The notes beneath the pieces were generated by a model. It worked only from the letters and a program-made list of their open reading frames with translations, ran no database searches and was not told the DNA's origin. Shown here one piece after another: positions 11,575 to 22,661 of a stretch of DNA of 64,000 bases (position 1 is the stretch's first letter; each line of letters starts with the position of its first letter). This DNA comes from Phalacrocorax aristotelis (lineage: Eukaryota > Chordata > Aves > Suliformes > Phalacrocoracidae): NCBI RefSeq assembly GCF_949628215.1, contig NC_134282.1, positions 18,890,723 through 18,954,722 on the forward strand, given 5' to 3'. A program made the translations under genes and the position numbers.

Positions 11575-14199
11575 GGGCCACTGCAGTGCAAGCCACCTTA
11601 GAATTGACATAGACGACACAAACTCAGTATGGGTGGAACAGTGGCCCCTGCCTGTTGTCAAATTGTGCCATTTACACAAATTAGTTGACGAACAATTATG
11701 TGCAAGACACATAGTAGCTACCACTAGTCCATGGAATCACCTGTGTTTGTAATTCAGAAGGAGAGTGGTAAATGGCATCTCTTACGTGACCTAAGGAAAA
11801 TTAATGCTGTAATGGAGGCTATGGGTGCGCTACAACCAGGCATGCCGTCACCTGCCACCATCCCCTGCAATTAGCATCTTATTATTGATTTAAAAGATTG
11901 TTTCTTTACAATTCCTTTGCATCCTAACGATGCCCTTAAATTTGCGTTTTCAGTCCCTTCCATTAATATTAGTGAGCTCCACAAACGCTGTCATTGGGTA
12001 GTGTTGCTACAAGACATGAAAAATAGCCCTACGATATGTCAATGGTTTGTAGCAAAAGCCCTGTCCCCAGTACATGAACAATTTTCTGAAGCACTTATCT
12101 ATCACTACATGGATAATAGCCTTATAGCCATAGAATCTGAAGGATACATGCAAATGACCTTAGCGTTTGCATCCCACCACATAAAGCAGGATGGTCTGCA
12201 AATTGCACCAGAGAAGATTCAACAGGCAAGCCCATGGCAGTATTTAGGGTGGAGAATAACAGAACAAAACATCAGGCCACAACATGTAAAAAACCAAACT
12301 AATGTCAAGACACTACATGATTTACAAAAACCCTTAGGTACTATTAATTGGGTTCGACCTCTGTTAGGTATTACGAATCATGAATTAGGCCCTTTATTTT
12401 CTCTATTGAAAGGCAACTCTGAGCTTTTATCACCTTGCGTTTTGACCCCTGAAGCGACGGTGGCACTTACAAAGGTTTCTGACGCTATCGCTTTGCATCA
12501 AGCAGATTGCATCTGTCCTGAACTACCCTTTCAGCTAGTCATCTTGAATCCATCTACCCAGCCATATGCACTGCTTTATCAGTGGGATGTAACACGCAAT
12601 GACCCCTTGGTGATAATCGAATGGATATTTCTTGCTAATCAGTTACATAAGACCATCGTGACGCGTCCTGAAAGCTTTCCCCTGCAAATTATGAAAGGAT
12701 GACAATGACTCAGGATATTAGCAGGACAAGATATTGCCAGAATCATTGTACCAGTGTCATCCCATATGTTACAGTATTTGATGCAAAGTTCTCTAGACTT
12801 TCAAACAGCTTTAGTACACTTTTCTGGTCAGCTAGATAATCATAATCAGAGCCACAAATTGATCTAACACAACTTTATATTATATGAAACCCCAAAAAGA
12901 AGCCAAATACCTCTATCAGCCCTCACCGTATTTACTGGTGGATCAGGTCGAACCGGCCGGGCAGTTATTTTGTGGAAAGATCCATGTACTCAAACTTGGT
13001 TGTCAGATATCAGCCATTCTGATGGTTCTCCACAAATTGTGGAACTCGCTGCAGTAGTCCGAGCTTTTCAACTTTGGCAAGAACCCCTTAATATTGTATC
13101 AGACTCAGCTTAGGTACCCGGGCTAGTATCTCATTTAGAAAATGCACGTTTGCGGGATGGTTCTCATCTGCTATTATTCCACTATCGATTCCAGCTGTCC
13201 TGTCTTTTGAATGACAGAAAAGAACCTTACTTTATTATGCATATTAGAGCGCATACGACTCTCCCCAGCCCTTTGGTTGAAGGCAACTGGCAAGCAGATG
13301 CTCTGACCGTGCCTGTTCAAGTACTTCCCAATATGATGGAACAAGTCCGGATTTCCCACACTTTTTTTTCCACCAAAATGCAAAAGCGTTACAAAAAAAT
13401 GTTTTCTTTGACATCTGTACAAGCCCGTGACATTATTAGTGCTTGTCCAGTCTGCCAACGCTTCTTTAGCACATCATCACAAGCAGGCATTAATCCTAGG
13501 GGACTGACTGCCTTAGAATTATGGCAAACAGATGTTACCCATTTTCCAAAATTTGGTTGCTTGAAACATATTTGCATATCCATTGACACCTTCTCGGGAG
13601 CAATTTTTGCTTCTTGTCATGCCAGAGAAAGAGCCCAAGACATAAACAAACACTTTACCTGTGCCTTTGCATACTTAGGTATCCCGTGTATAATTAAGAC
13701 CAATAATGGCCCAGCCTATATCTCACATCGTCTACTAACCTTTTTTCAAGACTGGGGGGTGAAACACATCACAAGTATTCCTCACTCCCCCACAGGGCAA
13801 GCCATCGTTGAACGAGCACGTAACACCTTAAAATGCATGTTCTTACAACAAAGCAGGGGAGCTGGAACCTTAACTCCACAAGAGCGTTTAACAAAAGCAC
13901 TGTATGTCCTTAACTTTTTGAATTTTTCCTATACAAGTCCCCCCATTAGCTGACACTATCTCGCTCTGCAAACAGACCGGCAGAGAATAGAAGGAAAGGC
14001 GCAGAGCCTCGTACGAAATTTAGAATCCGGGATAACGGAGGGACCCTTCGCCCTAATAACATGGGGAAGAGGTTATGCTTGTGTCTCCACAGGGTCAGGA
14101 CCTCGCTGGATCCCAGCCCATTGTGTTTGGCCATATCGGTATCAACCCTCAACAGAAAATTCCACATTGGAAGAACCAAACCCTACTGAAGGAAAATGA
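11575..14199 (+). pseudogene. pol: Defective pol (reverse transcriptase, RNase H, integrase)
   Basis: Reverse transcriptase begins around 11600 (fingers segment with E-Q-L ... H-I ... S-P-W-N), is broken near 11750-11916, and continues in an open frame at 11917-12702. Its catalytic box reads Y-M-D-N (12106-12117), so the second Asp is lost. RNase H (about 12908-13113) has Gly in place of the first Asp (12937-12939) and ends at a TAG. Integrase (13150-14199) has C-P-V-C, a first catalytic Asp in T-D-V, Asn in place of the second (13702-13704), Glu in the A-I-V-E-R helix, and one TGA at 13951-13953 before a readable C-terminal domain. The stop at 14197-14199 overlaps the env ATG. Confidence 0.9.
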
Positions 14200-14674
14200 A
14201 GACGCTCTTTTTATTGATTGTATTTATAATCTGTTCATGTAACTGGGTATGTTCTTGGCCAGGGTTACCCAAGCTGCCATCGTCTAACAATGTTTGGGTA
14301 ATACTGGCGAAAGCCATAAACCAAGACTCTTTCATTCTGAATCTACTCACAAAAGTATTCAGCAGCTAGAACAAAACCTGCAGAAAATGCAAATGGACAG
14401 TGATTGGAGTTGGTTTTATCAGCTCTTTAGTGGTCTGGGCAGATGGGTAAAAACTCTTGTAACGTATGTAATCTTTTGCATTGGAATATTTTTCTGTATT
14501 GTTATCTGTATCCCATGCTTATTACAATGCTTACAACGTTTAATAGATAAATCTCTGAAAACCATATTGATAGTCGAAAAAGAAGGGGGAATTGTGGAAC
14601 AAGTGAACGTGGCCTCCTGTGACAGCGTCAGAGAACTCATCGGCCTTGTTGGACACAAGCCGCGGGATAGATAA
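14196..14674 (+). pseudogene. env: env remnant: signal peptide joined to membrane tail
   Basis: An ATG at 14196 overlaps the pol stop (ATGA) and starts a 57-codon frame with a clear hydrophobic signal peptide, ending at a TAG (14367-14369). A second frame, 14294-14674, encodes a coiled, Gln-rich segment, a strong membrane helix (about residues 53-75) and a cytoplasmic tail that runs into the 3' LTR. The surface subunit and most of the transmembrane ectodomain are missing, so the provirus has an internal env deletion. No functional envelope could be made. Confidence 0.8.
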
Positions 14675-14935
14675 ACAACCCACAAAACCACAGAACTGAG
14701 GCCTTGATATGTGGGACAGAAGGTCAGGGGCACAGCTGGAGCACCGAAGCAGAAGAGCGCGCTTATCTATGTGTATACCATATATGGAGCTAGTGTGATA
14801 GAAGACATTCAGAGGCAGAGAGAAGGGAAAAATACTAGCTCAGGAGGCAGATTATATTCAGGCTGATCTTTTGTTAATAAATGGCTTCAGCTTTGCCTGT
14901 GCACGAATACGGAATCTGTGTCATGAATCACCACA
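14593..14935 (+). repeat. 3' LTR of the ERVK-type provirus
   Basis: 343 bp, equal in length to the 5' LTR. The differences from the 5' copy fall in GCCGYGGG, ATATGYGGG, TATTMAGG and TGTCWTGA. A purine-rich tract (AAAAAGAAGGGGGAA) precedes it at about 14577-14591, the expected plus-strand primer. Confidence 0.95.
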
Positions 14936-14941
14936 ACACCC

Positions 14942-17900
14942 CTCCTGCAGAAGCTCACCTGCAAAGCTGGATAAAAACAATCAACAAGCTAAAATTGATG
15001 AACAAAAGCTGGAATTATTCTATTCAATATTTTCTGTTTTGTTTTAGTTTTGGGGTGGGGGGGTGTTTGGTGCTGGGGTTTTTTTTAATTATAGCAGGGT
15101 TTTCTCTTTTCTCTTGTCAATACTTAACAGCAAGGAAAGGAGAGAGGCAGGGTAAATGGAACAAATGTTCTGCTTCTAAGCCTCATGGATGCAATTCCCA
15201 CATTTCAAATTGTAAAATTACTTTGTTTTTCCAACATCTGGGACTGGTCTAATGCTACTATCTCACCTAGAGAAAACAAGGGTTCATGTGAGACACACCG
15301 TAATTTATTTGGGAGCTTCACCAGTGTACTGCTTTCCCTCATGTGGGAGAGACTGTAAGTACAGAGAAAATTATGGACCTTTTATCTTGATCAGAGGGCA
15401 GAGAGCATGGTCATGGTGAACAATATCCATGTACCTAGCAAACAAGAAACCCCGTAGATACTGTATTTCACCAAAGTGTCCAGGAAATCTATTAAGGACA
15501 TTGTATTGTAGCATTTGAATCTCTTCCTCACCCAGTCTCATACTGATGGCAAATGAGCATGTAATGAACTCCAGCGTACTCTGGTGAAACTGGTTCATTT
15601 AAAGCTAGCTTTTGCTAAGCTCGTGATAGAAATGCAGGCATAGTCCTTTCAAAGAGACCTTTGCTGCCCTCTGCCTGGTTCTTCAGAGGACGCACTGCTG
15701 AAATATTAAAATTGAATAATTTCATGCTGCAGAATTCACACTTGATCTATGCAGAATGAACCAGTGCGCTCTCTAGCAGCTGTTGATGTCCTTGAGTAGG
15801 CTGAAGGCTGCGCAGAGACAGTTTCCTTTGAACTACGTGTCAGACCAAATACATGTATTAGGACTAGGTATCTGAACAGTGAACTCCCGCAAAGATGCAT
15901 CCTTTTCTGCCACGATTCAGGCTAATGCCACAACAGCATCAGAAAGCGGCAAGCCTGAAATCCTGTGCAGGTCCCATAATTCCATAGCAGTCTTAAAACT
16001 CGTAACATCATTGAAACGGCAGTAATGGTATGCATTTCTTTGTGATGTTGACTACTGTTCATGAGTGCTAAAGCTACTGATACCCTCCATATTAATGGAG
16101 AGTGGTGGCTGTGATATTTGCCCCTGCCTAAAACTACTCAAAAGTAGGCTAAAGGAAGCTGCCTGCCTTATATGACAAACTAGAGTCATCTATAGCTCAC
16201 AGTTGTCAACCCAAGATGAATTTACAAGGCAGAGCCTATGCTCATGTGACTGCATCATTGGAATAAGTATTTTTATAGTATTTGGAAAAGTTATTTCAAA
16301 AAGAGTATCATACAAAACAGTCTAAAATGTTTCATTTTCTCTGTAATGCTCCTTAAAATGCACTCCTTGTAGAAGGCCATCATATCACCAGCTGGCCCCA
16401 GAATATACTCTTATTATTAGCTTGCCTCCTGTCTCATCTGCTGTATCTCATAAACTATTCAGGGAAAGGGCTGCAATTCTACTATTATTATTCCTTTAAC
16501 ATTAGAATCTCACACTGCAGGACAGCAAATAAATAGTTCCTGGAGTGTTGGCTAAAAAAACCACAGGCTGAGATTTCTTTGCAGATATTAGGACAAGTTC
16601 ATAAGCTTTTCACTAAGAAAAAAGATATGCCAAACTCAGCGAAATATTATTTCAAATAAATCCAGTTCATTGGGATTTTTTTTTAGGCTGATGATGTCAA
16701 TGGATACATGCAGTTTCAAGTATCCCCACTCAGACATTTCTTAATGAAAGCTTTCTATTTTTCCCAGTGAATGTTTTAGCTCAGGACATCAAACTTGAAT
16801 TTGAATACTCTGGCTTTTAGAGGCATTTTGTGTTACTGAAAACTAAAATGTATTTTTCTGCTGCAACTTACTGCTCTGTGGGAACCATAATGATCAAGAA
16901 AAAAAAAATCCCAGAGAAACTCCCCAGAGAAAACTGTCACTCCAGGAAGAAAGGAAGGAGGCACGGATGAGAAATGTTGGAATAGGGTCATCCTCACCTC
17001 TACAGCTATCTGACATTAAAACCGGTAAGGAGAAGTATCAATGTTATGACAGCCTTCATGCATTCACAAAGGTAATAAATCCAGATAAAATGGTCCTGCC
17101 TTTAAGTTTCTGTGAACCACAAGAAGTTTGGGAATACCTGTTTCTCACCTTGCTGCAAGCATGACTTTGGGATCTGATAGCATCAGGAGACTAGACCTTA
17201 CCCAAGCTTGGTGTTTATACTAACTATTAAGGTCCTTGATTAAATATTGAATAGCACTAAATGCAGGACAGAATCCCATTCAGTCTATCTTTCCAGTCTG
17301 ACGCAATACTATTCATACGTATTTCCTGAGTTTTACATGAAGTTTTGCAAAGATTCAGACACCCCACATTTCCCTAGGGCTTGTGAGATTGTGTCAAAGC
17401 CACATTAAAAAGCAGTAAATTACATTAATGGCTTCTCTCCAGAAAATAGACCTCTAGCTATGTCATCAAACAACACTAAGTATCTTTGACATCATTTGGT
17501 GAGTACTGACTCTTTCTGTTTTCTTCCCAGTGCTTACAATTTGATTATTTTTCCAGGACAATCTGAGAAGTGCAATCAGGCTGACTGATTTATAACATCG
17601 CAACTTGTCTTACCTTCTGAAGACAAGCAAATGTTTGATCTTTTCCCATCCTCCACAGATTCTCACAGATAATTGCTAATAGCTCTGAAGTTGATAGTGT
17701 TCCCTAAGTGCACTGGGACAAATCAGGCCAGCCAATTTGAAAGCATCACATTTTTTCTAGTTATTTTCTAACCTCTTCTTCCTCATCCAGACAGAAATAA
17801 TCCATGAACATCAGTGATGTTAAATATATTGGCCTCTGGATCACCATTGCCATTTTCATTGACAACCAAAGCCAAAAAAGGCATTAAATTGTCCATCTGC

Positions 17901-20900
17901 TGGAGAGCCTTCCTGATGTACTGCAGTTTTAAGAAACCAGCACTTTCCTTGGTTCTCATTATACTACTGAAACACGGAATTTTTATTATTTATTACTTAA
18001 ATGTGCTTTGGGTATAAATTTTAAGGATACACAGAGAAAATCTGCCAGGTAACACATCTAGAAGTTCTAGATGTTGAAATTTTCATCTAATCTCAACAGT
18101 CACTGGCAAACTCTTCAAGGAATGAGACAGTGCAGAAGCATTCACTTTCGGTTGTGCTTCTGACACTGTGCAGACACTGGAATATGTGTGTTAAGACTCA
18201 AGAACAAGGGCAGGAATTGTGTCCTTACTAATGAGGGAATTTGTATTAAATAACTCCACCCTGCTCTATTCCTTGCCCTTGCCCTTCTCTTATTCTTTTA
18301 TAGGAGCCACATTTCACTCCCTGTTATAGGGGAATACTTCTCACAGGTGGGAAAGGTCTGCTTTTTTTCCTGCAGATGCAGCACAGTGAGAGTAGAAACA
18401 TCTATGCTGGCTTTGCAAGAGTTAACTTTTACATCAGGAAGAAGCTCACCGCAGAAAGGCAAAATCCTGCCTGGGCTAATTGCTCCACTGAAAACCAGGG
18501 CAAGCTCCCTGCACGGCTGTGCTGGCCTGCTTCTGCTCCCTGAGCAAGGTCATTTACAGCCAGTTCAAAAGTCTTGGTGCTGAATGTACATCCTAATGTC
18601 CAAGCACAGCTTCTGAAACTGCTCTGCCTTCTGCTCAACAGGGCCCAGCAGGACGTGTGCTCTCCTCCCACCGAAGTAATATATCATGTGTTCCTCCTGT
18701 TCCGCTGCAGTCACACCTTCCCACACTCCCGAATCATCACATTTATGATCACATTTTGTAGTCGATACAGAAGGAAGCTGACATCAGTGCACTGTAAGTT
18801 CAGAAAGCAAACAGCTGGAAAAGAAATAATTTGAGGTACTGAAGATCTGTTCAGTCCTCACATCTCCTTGCTGCTTTATCTGTTTTCTGCCCAATACTGG
18901 AAAAATTTAAATTCACACTAACTCTAAGACTCTCTTCCTAGAACTGATTTGTGTTTCTTACCTTTCTCCTTTCCTTAGAATTCTTCTTTTTTATTATCAC
19001 CATGTACAAAAAGAACTGCTAGGCCAAGTTATATTTTGAAAGATCTCTGCACTGGGCAGTGATCTACTTTACTTAACCTCTTACCTCTTAGAAAATGTTT
19101 TGTCCTCTGTTGAGTAAAGATCTGTGAACATGGAAACATTTTACATGTTTATTTCAGGAAAATCATGTTTTAACAAAGTTAAAACTCTCACAGAAAGCCT
19201 TTTATTTCCACCTGATTTTGGAAAAAACATGTTGACCAACATGTGTTGTTTTAATTGTAATTTATAGTTATGTATATAATTATTATAGCTTCCTCTCTCC
19301 AAATGCTTTTGGAGCAAAGACATAATTAATTGTTTCTCCTTTTTTTTCTTTTTTTTTTAAATATTTTGGCCTCAGTTTTATACATAAGGATATTACCTCT
19401 CGCACCTGCTAACACAAGCTACTCCAGACACAAAGAGTTACGAAGCCACCTTCACCAGACAATTCCTATGGGCTCAGAGTGTCCTTGCAGAATACAGTGA
19501 AAGGGGGCACAGACAAGAATTGAGGTATCGTAAGGCTCTGAGCCTCTCCAAGGTCTACATGAACCCAAAACCTTTAACTTTGGCCCCCTACGTTTTCTAT
19601 ATTTTCCTTTACAGCCGGATCTTCCACTGTATGGTTGAACAGCTGCATGGTGCTGCTCTGGGGAGTCACAGGGGAGGAGCTCAGCAATGAGGGGAAGACG
19701 GGGTGATGAAAGACAAAGAGTTCCATATCTGATAAAACCACTATGCTAAAGCCTGACCATCTTCCTGTGTTTGTAAACAAAACTGAACCTCCGGTTTGTT
19801 TCCAGGAAAATACAATGGGCCTAAGCAAGTCAGTCAGTCCCCCTCCCTGCAAGTCTGTGCTCTTTAACTGGTCACGCAGGCCAGCTCCCAATCATTCTTC
19901 AATGCTCTATCTACAGGGATTTAAATTTTGAAGCGTGATCTAAAAGGTGCAAGACAGAGACTGACCTACACACTGATGTGACGATCTGGGAGAACAGCAG
20001 TCCTTTAAATGGGGCCCCGTGCCAAGAAGTCAGGCACCAAAGAACTATCAGCTTTACAGGCTGAAAGCAACTAATCTCGGGCATCGCAGAGAAAGGTGGC
20101 AATGTGGGAGCAGCAAACCGAGCTGTGCACTGACACTAGCAGGCTGGAGAACATCCGTCATACAGAGACTAAAAGGGTATCAATCCCTCTCATGCATCCA
20201 GAAAATACAGCCCAAGCAAGCCGTGAGAAATAACGTGGAAATAAAAAAAATAGAATAGAGAGGAATGAAGGATGTAGTGGAGGTCTTCAAGACACCCCTT
20301 AGGGACAGCAGGCCTGGAGTGACACAGCTCGGCAGCCTGATGGAGGAGGCACCACGCAGCCAAGGCTGAGAGAGTTGGCATGGAACATGGGAATGGCAGC
20401 TGGGCTTCTCTCAAAGCTGCTCTCACCTTTGTTGGCCTCCAGTGGCAACATCAGCCAGACTTTAGGAGGCTTTTAAAAGCTCAGAAAGACCAAGCTTTAT
20501 TAGAACATGAGCTAAAGTGAATCACTTTTAAAATAGGTCAGGGAAGAACAGAAATATAAAGGCTCTGAAAAGCATACCCCTCCCATCTCCCTGCTGTGAG
20601 CCTCCTGCTGATGTCCTGCTGCCACATATCGCGTGCTGGGCTCTCCTCTCCCGGGCATGCGTGCACAACGGAATAAAAATCACAAACAAGCAGTTCCTGT
20701 CACAGACAGGCATTAGAGCAACCACGCACAAATAACTTACCCACATACAAGGCATAATTTTCCTCTGCGTGCCTCCTCCTGAGCATCCAGACAAGCAGTA
20801 GGTATGTCCATTGTTTTGGGTTCAGACAACGCATCTTGCTCCAGCTACATACAGGCCTTCCTGGGCAAGCTTCCGTCTCAGGCCTACTTATGAGCTTCCC

Positions 20901-22015
20901 TTTTGGAAGGATACCTGGGGAAGCATGTCGCCATCAGGAGTAACAGCATCACATAGCAATGAATTTAATGCTTGTAACGCTACTGATATTTCCAGCCTCA
21001 TTTTTAAGAAGCAATAACAGCACCAACAGCACCAAATTACACTGCTTTCTGCTTTGCCTTATCTATCCATGCACACATTCAATTCCACAGAGACTTTGAC
21101 ATCAGTTTTTAACAGGCCACGCTGTTTTCTGTCAAATAAAAAGTCAGGATGTGATCTTCCATATTTCACTAATGCTCTTCTGCCATCTAATTTAATAATA
21201 GCTAAATATGAAGTGCTTATGATTTTGATGCTGTATTTCATCAGCTATTGAATTAGAAATAATGAGACAGGTCTAAATTTGTGATTCATGATAAACTGCC
21301 TAAACTAATCTCAATCACGCAGCGGATGACATCTAGCGATAACTAATTTAGCTGATGATTGTCTGTGTAGCTGTCCTGTCCTCTCCCACAGAAATAGAAA
21401 TATTAATGAAGGACAAGTTTACTTACACTTTACAAGTCTTTTCCAGACAATATAAATAAATTTATATTCACCACAGGAACCAATATTTTCCTTTTCTGCT
21501 GTTATAGACTCTTTCCTTGAATTTGACGGATATATTGTATATGTGACATGCCCTTGTAGCTTCAGGTGCACTGCTGAACATCTGGGGTGATTAAAAAGTA
21601 TCTCTGGTGTTTTCCATGTATATTTTCCAATTTACCATCAGTTCTAATTCCAGTGGGATCCTCACCCAAACTGCCCCTTTGAGGAGCTCCTTGCACCTGC
21701 TGTAGTAACCACCCTGTGCTGATCTTGGCAGAAGTCAGCCCACAGGAGTAAACAGCTGCTCTGTTAGGAAGGACTTTCCAAAAATTAACTTGGCAGAACT
21801 TTAAAATACTAAAAGTATCTGCCCTAAAAGAAATCCTTTCTCTGTAATTTCACTGAGTTTCAGCCTGTGCCTTTTCTCTGCTGGACTTACACCAATTATC
21901 CTCTGGCAGATTTAAAGATGCTTTATATGTATTCTGTTGCATCAAATCTAGTTGTTCTCAGTGAACTGTAAGTCATCCATAAATAAAACCAGTTGCTAAT
22001 TTTTCCTTCATATCT
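14942..22015. other. Intergenic between provirus and P450 3' end
   Basis: No recognisable exon, RNA gene or full transposon. T-rich tracts occur near 15050 and 19340. No further P450 exons were found on either strand. Confidence 0.6.
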
Positions 22016-22021
22016 TTTATT
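22016..22021 (-). promoter_or_regulatory. Candidate polyadenylation signal of the P450 gene
   Basis: A minus-strand AATAAA about 460 bases after the stop codon, a plausible 3'-UTR length. No transcript evidence is available; another AATAAA-like site could be used. Confidence 0.3.
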
Positions 22022-22482
22022 AGTGACCATCAACAAAAGTTGACTGAAATGTTATTAACAATGATAGTAATATAAAGAGGAAGAATTTTCCAGGTATGTT
22101 TTTCCAAACCCCATTGCTTTTGAAAACAGGATAACTCAGAGATAATGAATTAATTTTTGAAGTCTTCCAGTCAATTTTGTCATTTGCTCATCAGCATACC
22201 AGATTTAAATATGTCAGGCCAGACAGCAACTGCATCATGCCTTTATGGCTGAGGGTGACAGTGTGTTCCAGATCAAAAGAACTTTTACCAAAAAAAAATA
22301 TTATTACCTTCAAAAGCAGGTAACAGGGCCTGAAAAGAATTACCTGCTGTAGACAAAAAGTGGCTTTTGGAGCAGAAAATCATATCCAAGACAAAAAATG
22401 TTATACAGTCTCAAGACATACATTCACAAAAGTAAATAATATTGCTTAATAGATGGTCTGTGACATACTGCACATATCCACC

Positions 22483-22661
22483 CTAGCGTGGAATGGCACA
22501 AACTCTGTACGGGTGGGGCTGCAGCGTACCCCCTAGAATGGGCTCTGTGTTGATCTTCGTCACCCCCTCAGGGAGCTGGAAGGTGAATGCCCGCAGCAGG
22601 TTGGCAAAGAAAATAAAGAGCTCGGTCCTCGCTAGATGCTCCCCCAAACACACACGGTGCC
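22483..22661 (-). CDS. CYP2J-like: CYP2J-like exon 9 (heme cysteine, C-terminus)
   Basis: 179 bp from a TGCAG acceptor to the TAG at 22485-22483. It opens with G-H-R-V-C-L-G, giving the axial heme ligand C436, then the L-A-R-T-E-L-F helix L and the R-V-C-A-I-P-R end. CYP2J2 has Lys and Ala where this copy has H433 and V435. Confidence 0.95.

Larger units (their letters stand above)
8879..14935 (+). mobile_element. Endogenous betaretrovirus-like provirus (ERVK-type), nearly full length
   Basis: 6,057 bp bounded by two 343-bp LTRs starting TGTGGAAC and ending CACCACA. The flanks ACTCCC (8873-8878) and ACACCC (14936-14941) fit a 6-bp target duplication with one change. Order: LTR, primer-binding site, gag, dUTPase/protease, pol, remnant env, purine tract, LTR. 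A dUTPase ahead of the protease, a Cys-His zinc knuckle and the integrase C-terminus point to the betaretrovirus/ERVK group. Every gene carries breaks, so this copy is defective. The LTRs differ at four positions, indicating a fairly recent insertion. Confidence 0.93.

Noticed and set aside
14419-14733. 104-codon minus-strand frame (and its twin at 8825-9019)
   Set aside because: Antisense of the provirus LTRs and env tail; the repetition only reflects the two LTR copies.
15371-15598. 75-codon minus-strand frame, considered as a further P450 or unknown exon
   Set aside because: No P450 motif and no convincing splice sites; not recognised.
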